DNA of 33,534 nucleotides from Gemmatimonadales bacterium (GTDB lineage: Bacteria > Gemmatimonadota > Gemmatimonadetes > Longimicrobiales > Gaopeijiaceae), in contig REED01000100.1 of the NCBI GenBank assembly GCA_007695225.1, positions 1 to 33,534 on the forward strand. The letters are read 5' to 3'. The translations under genes and the position numbers were made by a program. Below the pieces are notes generated by a model that was not told where the DNA came from, made no database searches, and saw only the letters and a program-made list of their open reading frames with translations. Shown one piece after another: positions 1 to 6,631 of this stretch. Every line of letters begins with the position of its first letter. Position 1 is the stretch's first letter.

Positions 1-52
1 CCCGGTTTCCTGGCTGAGAACCAGGTGTCCTAGGCCACTAGACGATGGGGGC
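1..52 (-). tRNA. tRNA-Glu(CTC), truncated by window edge
   Basis: Read on the minus strand, the sequence starts with a GCCCCCA acceptor strand, followed by a D-arm (GTC...GAC with AGTGGCCTA loop). The anticodon arm is CCTGG-TTCTCAG-CCAGG. The seven-base loop puts CTC at positions 34-36, so it reads GAG (Glu). The variable region and the start of the T-arm (CCGGG) run off the left edge, so the 3' half is missing only because the window ends. It lies about 90 bases downstream of the lipase-like gene on the same strand. Confidence 0.93.
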
Positions 53-141
53 GTGAAGGACCCACAGACTGCAAGGGGCGAAGGATATTCAAATCGGGAT
101 AGGGGGTCAAGGCCCGCTCCATCCCGGAGGGAGCCGGAGGC

Positions 142-939
142 TTATCCCGGCCACCGAACATTCGGGACTTCGTCCATGGCAGGACCCTCCCGGAGAAAGC
201 GGAGAATCTCGAGAAAGGTTTCCTCATGGTCCACGAGGGCGTTGTGGGAAGGGCAGCAGATTTCCACGTTCTCCACCCCCGGTCCGGCCAGCCTTCCCGA
301 GGACGCGGGAATCACGCGAAGGTCCACGGGAGTCCGAATGGCCAGGGCCTCCACCCCCTCTGGAACGGGCCTCCCCTGGTTCAATTCCATGAGGAAGTCG
401 CTCCCGGGAACCATCTCCCGCCCGCCGTCTCCCCAGGCCAGCACTGCGGCTGCGGTCCCTCGGTGAGGCGTTCCCAGGAAGACGGCCCGACGAACGAAAG
501 CCGCGGTCTCCCCGGTGCGAAGGTAGTAGCGAACCGCCAGCCCTCCCATGGAATGGGCCACGATGTCCACCTGCTCTGCACCGGTGAGGGCCATGAGGGT
601 GCTCACGGCACCATCGATCTCCTCCGCATGATCCTGATTGCTTCCGAAGGCATCCCGGAAGGAAAGGGCAACCACCCGACTCTCCGACCAGCCCTGCTCC
701 GTCAGTCGGCGACGGATGGGCTCCACATCCGGGGCCTGATCTCCCCACCCTGGGACAACCAGGACCGGAACGGGATCCCCCCCTGCCTGCCCCTCCACCC
801 CATCCGGCGTACCCGGCGCGCCCGGGGCCAGCGTCGGGGGCGCACCTCCGCCGAGGACCAGGAGTCCGAGGAGGAAGCCCGCAGCCCAGCGTGCCCCGAC
901 TCGGGGATACATGGTCGGGCCCGACGCAGGGAGGGACAT
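142..939 (-). CDS. exported alpha/beta hydrolase, lipase-like
   Basis: 265 residues. An N-terminal hydrophobic stretch (about residues 18-40, Gly/Leu-rich, then Ala/Pro/Gly) reads as a signal peptide, so the enzyme is probably exported. The core opens with VLVVPGWGD (residues 59-67), matching the beta-strand and oxyanion turn of PGAP1/LipA-type lipases. The nucleophile elbow is AHSMGG with Ser130. FLGTPHRGT (154-162) is the usual lipase strand after it. Asp206 and His232 (CPSH) are plausible triad partners. The expected activity is carboxylester or acylglycerol hydrolysis; the substrate is unknown. Start: ATG at 939 has a GAGGA about 12 bases upstream. A second ATG nine codons in (912) has no ribosome site but would give a tighter signal peptide. 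A class III aminotransferase lies upstream on the same strand and a tRNA-Glu gene downstream. Confidence 0.82.
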   Translation of the reverse strand: MSLPASGPTMYPRVGARWAAGFLLGLLVLGGGAPPTLAPGAPGTPDGVEGQAGGDPVPVLVVPGWGDQAPDVEPIRRRLTEQGWSESRVVALSFRDAFGSNQDHAEEIDGAVSTLMALTGAEQVDIVAHSMGGLAVRYYLRTGETAAFVRRAVFLGTPHRGTAAAVLAWGDGGREMVPGSDFLMELNQGRPVPEGVEALAIRTPVDLRVIPASSGRLAGPGVENVEICCPSHNALVDHEETFLEILRFLREGPAMDEVPNVRWPG

Positions 940-1032
940 GAGGATGGGGATTCCTCGGAGGGTGGATCGATCTCGATTCGAACGAATCTTGCTTTTCTAC
1001 GACGGATCCGGGGAGCGGGTTCCGGACCCTGG

Positions 1033-2424
1033 TCAGGTGGATTCCCGGAGCGCGACTTCCTTTACAGCTTCCGCCAGCCCCTCCACCGCCGCCTCCAACT
1101 GTCCGGTTGTGAGGGTGAGGGGTGGAGAGAGTTCCACCACCTCACCCCGGGCCCCGGCGGGCAGCACGATGAGACCCCTCCGGAGCGCCGCCAGCATCAC
1201 CTCCCGTCCGCCCACTCCCTCCGGCCACCCCGGACCGCCTACCACGATCCCCTGGAACATCCCCCGGCCCCGAATCCCCCGGATCCCCGGAATGTCTGCG
1301 AGCGCCTCCGCCATCTGCGTCACCAGCGTCTCTCCCATCGCCTGCGCCCGCTCCACCAACCCCTCCTCCTCCAGCACATCCAGGAAGGCCAGGGCGGCGG
1401 CACACGCCAGTGGATGACCCAGGAATGTGGAGGTGTGGATCGCCTCGCCGGTGGAAGGAGGCCATGCGTCCATCACCGCCGCCGGACCCATGCAGGCGCT
1501 CAGGGGAAGTCCGCCTCCGAGCGCCTTTCCGATGCAGAGGAGATCCGGAACCACCCCTTCCGCCTCCAGCGCGAAGAGGGTCCCGGTGCGACCCAGGCCG
1601 GTGTAGATCTCATCGAAGAGGACCAGGGCCCCTCGCCGTCGGGCCCGACGGGCCACTTCCCTTAGGAAGCCAGGAGGTGGGACGCGAACCCCCCCTCTTC
1701 CCTGGATGGGCTCAAGGAGGACCGTGCCCACCGGGTGTCCCCGCTCCTCCCCGTCATCCAGTGCCTGCTCGAGCGCCTCGAGGGCCGCCTGAGCCCCCGA
1801 CTCGCCATCCTCCATGGTGTCGGGAAAGGGGACGAATCCCACCCCCGGATAGAGGCGCTCCCGGAAGGGCCCCCGGAAGTGATCCCGAAACGTGCTGGCC
1901 AGTGCCCCCAGCGTGAGTCCGTGATAGGCCCCCTCGAAGGCCACGATCCCGGGGCGACCCGTGGCCAGGAGGGCGGTCTTGAGGGCCGCCTCCACCGCTT
2001 CAGAGCCGGAATTGGCCAGGAGGATCCGTGTATCGGCCGGTCCCCATGGGGCCAGTTCGGCCAAACGCTCCAGCAACTCCACCTTCACCCTCGGAGGATG
2101 GATGTCCCCCATCCCGTGGGCGAGACGACCGGCCTGTCTCCGGATGACCTCGGTGATACGGGGGTGGGCGTGGCCGGCCACGGCCACTCCGAAGGCGCCG
2201 TTCAGATCCAGGTATTCGTTCCCGTCGGCGTCCCGCACATTGGCACCCCGAGCATCGGTCCAGAATACCGGGAACTCAGGGCTCAGCCAGGTCACGGTGC
2301 GGGCTTCGGTGCGGGAGAGGCGAGCGGCCAGCGCCTTCGAGGCGGGACCGGGCGGAGCCACCACCACCCGTGGAAGCCGAGCACCGAAGGGGAGGGGATC
2401 GTGGGGAAGGGGTGAGCGGTTCAT
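1033..2424 (-). CDS. class III PLP-dependent aminotransferase
   Basis: 463 residues, the usual size for the acetylornithine/GABA/ornithine aminotransferase superfamily (fold type I). Visible landmarks: NSGSEAVEAALK (138-149) at the phosphate-binding turn, YHG (167-169), FDEIYTGLGRTG (270-281) with the PLP-pyridine Asp271, and the Schiff-base Lys300 in IGKALGGGLP. It should move an omega-amino or alpha-amino group onto an oxo acid, but the substrate cannot be read from sequence. The open frame continues far upstream through a shadow of the next gene. The ATG at 2424 is chosen because homologous sequence begins a few dozen residues after it and the next gene starts divergently at 2653. No good ribosome site is visible. 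The divergent neighbour is a degenerate NtrC-type regulator, which may control it. Confidence 0.88.
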   Translation of the reverse strand: MNRSPLPHDPLPFGARLPRVVVAPPGPASKALAARLSRTEARTVTWLSPEFPVFWTDARGANVRDADGNEYLDLNGAFGVAVAGHAHPRITEVIRRQAGRLAHGMGDIHPPRVKVELLERLAELAPWGPADTRILLANSGSEAVEAALKTALLATGRPGIVAFEGAYHGLTLGALASTFRDHFRGPFRERLYPGVGFVPFPDTMEDGESGAQAALEALEQALDDGEERGHPVGTVLLEPIQGRGGVRVPPPGFLREVARRARRRGALVLFDEIYTGLGRTGTLFALEAEGVVPDLLCIGKALGGGLPLSACMGPAAVMDAWPPSTGEAIHTSTFLGHPLACAAALAFLDVLEEEGLVERAQAMGETLVTQMAEALADIPGIRGIRGRGMFQGIVVGGPGWPEGVGGREVMLAALRRGLIVLPAGARGEVVELSPPLTLTTGQLEAAVEGLAEAVKEVALREST

Positions 2425-2469
2425 TTTGCTCGATTCATGGACAAAAGCGAGGAGCGGGCGACGGGAACC

Positions 2470-2487
2470 CCGGGGGTCAGACCCCGG
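2470..2487. repeat. GC-rich hairpin in divergent intergenic region
   Basis: CCGGGG-GTCAGA-CCCCGG forms a six-base-pair hairpin with a six-base loop, followed on the plus strand by ACTTTT. It lies in the 228-base divergent spacer (2425-2652) between the aminotransferase and the AAA+ regulator. It could be an attenuator-like hairpin or an operator. A terminator makes little sense here, as neither gene ends nearby. I see no confident -35/-10 pair in the rest of the spacer. Confidence 0.35.
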
Positions 2488-2652
2488 ACTTTTGGCGGTT
2501 CTGCAAGGAAACGTGCCAATCATAACCCGAAGCCCCCACCGTTGCCCCATCCCATGGCATGGCGGTTGCACTTCTCCGGGCCAGCCGTGGGGAATGGGTA
2601 GGGAAGATGTCTCGCACCGACCCCACTTTTCGTAGCTGATCCGGAGGGATGC

Positions 2653-3669
2653 ATGAGCTACCTGAAGGCCCGAACGTGGGCTACCGGGAGACCCCAGCGA
2701 GGCCGCAGAGAGTTCACCGGAATCGTCGGAAACTCCACGCTTCTGAAGGGCGCCCTGAAGCAGGTGGACGCCCTTCTCCGCGCCGGCGCTCCGGCGCTGG
2801 TCCTGGAGGGAGAAACCGGTTCGGGAAAGACCCTCCTGGCTCGGGCCATCCATGATCGGCGTGGGGCTCACCGGCACCCGTTTCTCTTCTTCCCCACCGA
2901 CTCCCTCCCCCCCCACCTTCTGGAGGGGCAGCTCTTCGGAACGCCCACGGGATCGCCGGGCCTGCTGGCCCTTGCCTCTCGGGGAACCCTGGTGTTGGAG
3001 AACGGAGATGCCCTGCCCCCTGATCTTCAGGACGGGCTGGCGGAGCTCTTCCCGATCAACTGGGGCGAGAGCGGAGAGAACGAAAGAGGAGAAGTGCTGG
3101 AAAATGAGGATCTCCCCCTGGTGATCCTCACCACCCGGAAGACCCTCCAGGACGAGATGGGGAGCGTGCCCTTCCACCCCCCCCTCGCCGATGTCCTGCA
3201 ACCCGTCCGCATCATCCTTCCTCCCCTTCGCAAGCGCGAGGGAGATGTGGAGGTGCTGACCCGCCACTTCCTGGGCGAGGTGGCCAACCGGCGGGGGAAT
3301 GGCTCGCTGGCCATCGTACCGGAGGCCATGGAAGCCCTGAAACGTCACCCCTGGCCCGGGAACATCCGGGAACTCAGGAACACGCTGGAACGGGCAGCTG
3401 CCCTTGCCCCTGGCTCCACCATCCGGCTTGAGCACCTCCGTATCCGGACCCGAGCCACCCGTCCCCTGGAAGGGGAGGAGACCTTGGTAAGCGAGATGAT
3501 CCTGGTGCCCCCCGAAGGCAAGAGCCTGGAACAGATCGAGTCCGAGGCCGTGAAAGCCATCCTGGACATGACCCAGGGAAACCGTAGCCAGGCGGCACGC
3601 ATCCTGGGCGTCTCGCGTCCCACCCTGGCTCGGAAGATCCGGAAGTACCACCTGAACGGTGACCACTGA
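2653..3669 (+). CDS. NtrC-type AAA+/Fis regulator with degenerate sigma54 contact loop
   Basis: 338 residues: AAA+ core (about 21-250) and a C-terminal Fis-type helix-turn-helix (about 296-334, ending SRPTLARKIRKY). There is no N-terminal receiver or sensor domain. Walker A is intact (GETGSGKT, 53-60), as are QLFG (93-96), WPGNIREL (234-241) and the Arg-bearing LRKREGDV. However, only about 14 residues separate the FG of QLFG from GTLVLEN. Canonical activators have about 25, including the sigma54-contacting GAFTGA loop, which is absent here. Walker B reads GTLVLEN where GTLFLDE is expected, so the catalytic Asp-Glu pair is replaced (Glu116-Asn117). By family knowledge it should not remodel sigma54 holoenzyme. 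A TyrR-like role at sigma70 promoters, perhaps on the flanking amino-acid genes, is my inference. The ATG at 2653 follows GGAGGG with good spacing. The last 18 bases are tandemly duplicated past the stop. Confidence 0.85.
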   Translation: MSYLKARTWATGRPQRGRREFTGIVGNSTLLKGALKQVDALLRAGAPALVLEGETGSGKTLLARAIHDRRGAHRHPFLFFPTDSLPPHLLEGQLFGTPTGSPGLLALASRGTLVLENGDALPPDLQDGLAELFPINWGESGENERGEVLENEDLPLVILTTRKTLQDEMGSVPFHPPLADVLQPVRIILPPLRKREGDVEVLTRHFLGEVANRRGNGSLAIVPEAMEALKRHPWPGNIRELRNTLERAAALAPGSTIRLEHLRIRTRATRPLEGEETLVSEMILVPPEGKSLEQIESEAVKAILDMTQGNRSQAARILGVSRPTLARKIRKYHLNGDH

Positions 3670-3687
3670 CTGAACGGCAACTACTGA
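3652..3687 (+). repeat. 18-bp tandem duplication across a stop codon
   Basis: CTGAACGGTGACCACTGA (3652-3669) is followed directly by CTGAACGGCAACTACTGA (3670-3687). Fifteen of 18 positions match. The first copy supplies the last codons and the TGA stop of the AAA+ regulator; the second carries its own in-frame TGA just downstream. Confidence 0.9.
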
Positions 3688-3781
3688 GAATCCACCCCCT
3701 CCCCCACATGGACGCGGTGCCCCTCTCGCAGATAGCTTCTGCTCCAGCGCGAGGCATTCAACCGCACACGGAGGGGACCAG

Positions 3782-5059
3782 GTGAAGGATCGCTACGACG
3801 AGCGCCGGATCGGAGACCGGGAGCTGGCACCCGAAAGCCTGATGATGAGCTATGGCTACCGGCCGTCGCTCTCGGAAGGTGCCCTGAAGTGCCCCATCTT
3901 CCAGACCTCCACCTTCGTGTTCAATTCGGCGGAAGAGGGGAAGGCCTTCTTCGAGGTGGCGTACGGACTCCGGGAGCAGGAGGCCGGCGAGAGCCTGGGA
4001 CTCATCTATTCCCGGCTGAACAACCCGGACCTGGAGATCCTCGAGGACCGGCTCACCCTGTGGGACCGGGCCGAGGCCGCCGCCGTCTTCGAGAGCGGGA
4101 TGGCGGCCATCGCCACCACCGCCTTCACCTTTCTTCGTCCAGGAGATGTACTCCTCTTCTCCGAGCCCATCTACGGTGGGACCCAGTATCTCTTCCGGGA
4201 GATCCTCCCCCAGTTCGGCATCCGCACCCACGCCTACCGGGCCGGGGACGGGACAGCGGGAATGCTTCAGGGGGTGGAAGAGGCAAAGGCACTGGGACAC
4301 CTCCGAATGATCCACCTGGAGACGCCGGCCAACCCCACCAACCACCTGGTGGACATCGAGGCGGCGGTCCGTCTGGCTCGGGAGGCATCCACTCCGGAGC
4401 GAAAGGTCCTGGTCGCGGTGGACAACACCTTCATGGGGCCCCTCTTCCAGCAGCCCATCGCCCTGGGGGCCGACCTGGTCCTCTACTCCCTCACCAAGTA
4501 CGTGGGTGGCCACTCCGACGTCATCGCCGGGGCCTGTCTGGGATCGGCGGAACGAATCCAGGCGGTGAAGGGATCCCGTACCTTCTTCGGGAGCATGGCG
4601 GGCCCATGGACGGGCTGGCTCCTCATGCGAAGCCTGGAGACCCTGAAGCTCCGGATGAACGCCCAGGCGGAGAACGCCGGCATCCTTGCGGATTGGCTCC
4701 TGGAGCACCCCCACGTGGAGCGGGTGTATTTCCCCGGGCACCTGCGGGAGGGAGACCCGGACTACGACATCTTCCAGCGCCAGTGCTCCTCCGCCGGGGC
4801 CATGGTCTCCTTCGATGTACGGGGGGGTGAGGAGGAGGCGTTCCAGGTCCTGAATGCCCTGCGCCTCATCAAGCTGGCGGTGAGTCTGGGGGGAACGGAA
4901 TCGCTGGCCCAGCACCCGGGAACCATGACCCATTCCGACATCCCACCCGAGGATCAGCGGAAGATGGGGATCACCGCTTCGATGATCCGCCTCTCGGTGG
5001 GGGTGGAGAACCCCGACGACCTGAAGGCCGACCTGAACCAGGCGCTTTCCGTACTCTAG
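3782..5059 (+). CDS. Cys/Met metabolism PLP enzyme (cystathionine gamma-synthase/methionine gamma-lyase family)
   Basis: 425 residues, fold type I PLP enzyme. Visible family marks: YSRLNNP (76-82) for phosphate contact from the neighbouring subunit, FESGMAA (103-109), DNTF with Asp214 under the pyridine ring, and SLTKYVGGHSDV with the Schiff-base Lys239. The C-terminal part has the substrate-binding SLGGTESL segment typical of transsulfuration enzymes. It may make cystathionine or O-acyl-homoserine products, or cleave methionine; residues alone do not decide. Translation starts at GTG 3782, preceded by GGAGGGG about seven bases upstream. A residue block around 60-75 (LREQEAGESLG) makes it slightly longer than typical MetB. 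It follows the degenerate NtrC-type regulator on the same strand and could be its target. Confidence 0.9.
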   Translation: MKDRYDERRIGDRELAPESLMMSYGYRPSLSEGALKCPIFQTSTFVFNSAEEGKAFFEVAYGLREQEAGESLGLIYSRLNNPDLEILEDRLTLWDRAEAAAVFESGMAAIATTAFTFLRPGDVLLFSEPIYGGTQYLFREILPQFGIRTHAYRAGDGTAGMLQGVEEAKALGHLRMIHLETPANPTNHLVDIEAAVRLAREASTPERKVLVAVDNTFMGPLFQQPIALGADLVLYSLTKYVGGHSDVIAGACLGSAERIQAVKGSRTFFGSMAGPWTGWLLMRSLETLKLRMNAQAENAGILADWLLEHPHVERVYFPGHLREGDPDYDIFQRQCSSAGAMVSFDVRGGEEEAFQVLNALRLIKLAVSLGGTESLAQHPGTMTHSDIPPEDQRKMGITASMIRLSVGVENPDDLKADLNQALSVL

Positions 5060-5088
5060 AAGCGCCCGTTTGGATGCCCGTTGAAGGA

Positions 5089-5146
5089 GGAGATGCCCCA
5101 GGCGCACCCCCCAGGCGCACCCCCAGGAGCACCCCGGGGCATCTCC
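5089..5146 (+). terminator. hairpin with tandem 13-mers, putative terminator of the Cys/Met enzyme gene
   Basis: Perfect 11-bp arms GGAGATGCCCC (5089-5099) and GGGGCATCTCC (5136-5146) flank a 36-base loop. The loop is filled by nearly three tandem copies of CCAGGCGCACCCC (5098-5110, 5111-5123, variant 5123-5135). It lies 30 bases after the stop at 5057-5059. There is no T-tract, so if it terminates it is not a classical intrinsic terminator. The rest of the 5060-5279 spacer shows no further clear element. Confidence 0.5.
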
Positions 5147-5279
5147 CTCGCCACCCCATCGATTCAAACCCTTTCCCCCGTCCCGTCGTCTGATCCACGA
5201 GCAGGGCAGTGAACGACGTGAATCGACGACTTCGGGAGGGGGCCTGAAGGTTCCTTCCCCCCCATGGAAGGGAATTCCC

Positions 5280-5837
5280 TTGGCGTCCACGGCAGCCCCA
5301 CCCGAACAGGCGGATCCCCAGGCCCTGATCCATGGGGCCCAGGGGGGGGACGTGCGCTCCTTCGAGGCGCTCTACCGCCTCCACGCCCCCCGGGTCTACG
5401 CCCTGTGCCTTCGAATGGCCGGCGATCCGACCCAAGCGGAGGAATGGGCCCAGGAAGCCTGGGTCCGGGCGTGGGAACGGCTCCCCGGGTTCCGGGGGGA
5501 GAGCGCCTTCACCACCTGGCTCCACCGACTGACGGTGAACCTGATCCTGGATCGGCGCCGGGGGGAGCAGCGGTGGGCCAAGCGCTTCGAATCGGTGGCG
5601 GACTACGGACCATACGAGGAGTCGGCCCCCACCCGCGAGGCGCATCCGGGGCACCGGATGGATCTGGAACAGGCGGTGGCCACCCTCCCCGAGGGCGCCC
5701 GGATCGTGTTTCTGCTCTATGACGTGGAAGGCTACAAGCATCAGGAGATCGCCCATCGCCTGGGCGTGGCCGAGGGCACGGTGAAGGCCCAGCTCCACCG
5801 GGCGCGGAAGATGCTTCGGGAGGCATTGAATCGATGA
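5280..5837 (+). CDS. ECF-family RNA polymerase sigma factor
   Basis: 185 residues. The sigma2 region (about 25-95) includes the AEEWAQEAWVRAW core-binding helix and the FRGESAFTTWLHRLTVNLILDR stretch typical of -10 recognition. The sigma4 region (about 130-182) has LPEGARIVFLLYDVEGYKHQEIA and the recognition helix GTVKAQLHRARKMLRE. There is no extra domain. The start is read as TTG at 5280, with GGAAGGG about seven bases upstream; no in-frame ATG lies closer. The stop overlaps the start of the next gene in ATGA, so the sigma factor and zinc-finger anti-sigma factor are translationally coupled. It most likely directs its own operon and envelope-stress genes, held inactive by the partner until a signal arrives. 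Confidence 0.92.
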   Translation: MASTAAPPEQADPQALIHGAQGGDVRSFEALYRLHAPRVYALCLRMAGDPTQAEEWAQEAWVRAWERLPGFRGESAFTTWLHRLTVNLILDRRRGEQRWAKRFESVADYGPYEESAPTREAHPGHRMDLEQAVATLPEGARIVFLLYDVEGYKHQEIAHRLGVAEGTVKAQLHRARKMLREALNR

Positions 5838-6598
5838 GACACCCTGAATCCGAACAGTTGAGCGCCTTCGCAGAGGGACGCCTCCAGGAAACCCGCCTCC
5901 GGGAGGTCGTGGAACGGCACCTGGAGGACTGCCCCGACTGCCGCTCCGAGGTGGCGTGGATCCGGGAGCTCCGGACGGAGGCCCTCTCCCTGAAATCGCA
6001 GGAGGCCCCGCCTCCGGAAGGACTCTGGGCGCGGGTGGAGGCGGGAATCCACGCCTCCGGCCGGCGAACCTCCCAGGGGCCGGCTGGCGACACGGCTCCG
6101 GCGACCATGGACCTTTCCCAGGCGCGGCGCGGCAGGAGGAGGGGAGGGGGCGGATGGACCCGGTATACCCTCCAGGCCGCAGCCGTCCTCGCCCTGGCCG
6201 CGATTTCGAGCTTCGCGGCCCTGACCCTCCTCCGGACCGGAAGCGGTGGGGTGGACGACCCCAACGGGTCGGCGGGAGCCCCCGCCCTGGTGGCGGAAAG
6301 GGAGGCTCCCGGGGGCTCCGTCCGCTTCGCATCGGCCATGGAGGAACTGGAGAGCGCCTACGCCCCGGCCATCCTGGAGCTGGAGCGGGCGCTGGAGCGG
6401 GACCGGGAGAATCTGGCTCCGGCCACCATCCAGGTCCTGGAAGAGAACCTCCGGATCATCGACGAAGCGCTCCGGGAAGCGCTCACCGCCCTGGCCGCGG
6501 ATCCCGGGAGCTCCATGGCCACCGGGCTCGTGGGCGGAATGTACGAGACGAAGCTGCAGGTCCTGCAACAGGCGGTACGCCTGGCCCAGGGGGTCTGA
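5834..6598 (+). CDS. zinc-finger (zf-HC2) membrane anti-sigma factor
   Basis: 254 residues. The N-terminal anti-sigma zinc-binding motif is HLEDCPDC, with His29, Cys33 and Cys36 in HxxxCxxC spacing. A Pro/Gly/Arg-rich linker leads to one membrane helix (about 112-133), with arginines at 97-103 on the cytoplasmic side. The extracytoplasmic part (about 150-254) is an alpha-helical, Glu/Leu-rich region (AILELERALERDRENL onwards) that may form a coiled coil and act as the sensor. The gene starts at ATG 5834, overlapping the sigma stop by four bases. It binds and sequesters the upstream ECF sigma by family logic. The downstream DUF4097 protein is probably in the same operon. Confidence 0.88.
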   Translation: MRHPESEQLSAFAEGRLQETRLREVVERHLEDCPDCRSEVAWIRELRTEALSLKSQEAPPPEGLWARVEAGIHASGRRTSQGPAGDTAPATMDLSQARRGRRRGGGGWTRYTLQAAAVLALAAISSFAALTLLRTGSGGVDDPNGSAGAPALVAEREAPGGSVRFASAMEELESAYAPAILELERALERDRENLAPATIQVLEENLRIIDEALREALTALAADPGSSMATGLVGGMYETKLQVLQQAVRLAQGV

Positions 6599-6631
6599 AT
6601 CCATGAAGAGAATCCGGCAGGGAGATGACCG

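Noticed and set aside
53..141. A further RNA gene between tRNA-Glu and the lipase-like gene
   Set aside because: No cloverleaf or other RNA fold could be built from these bases.
2425..2652. A possible riboswitch or attenuator in the divergent spacer
   Set aside because: One short hairpin is present, but no recognised riboswitch core or leader peptide could be seen.
1033..3666. An 877-residue minus-strand reading frame spanning the class III aminotransferase and beyond
   Set aside because: Only the part up to 2424 has aminotransferase motifs. The rest is antisense to the well-supported AAA+ regulator, whose own start and ribosome site are clear.
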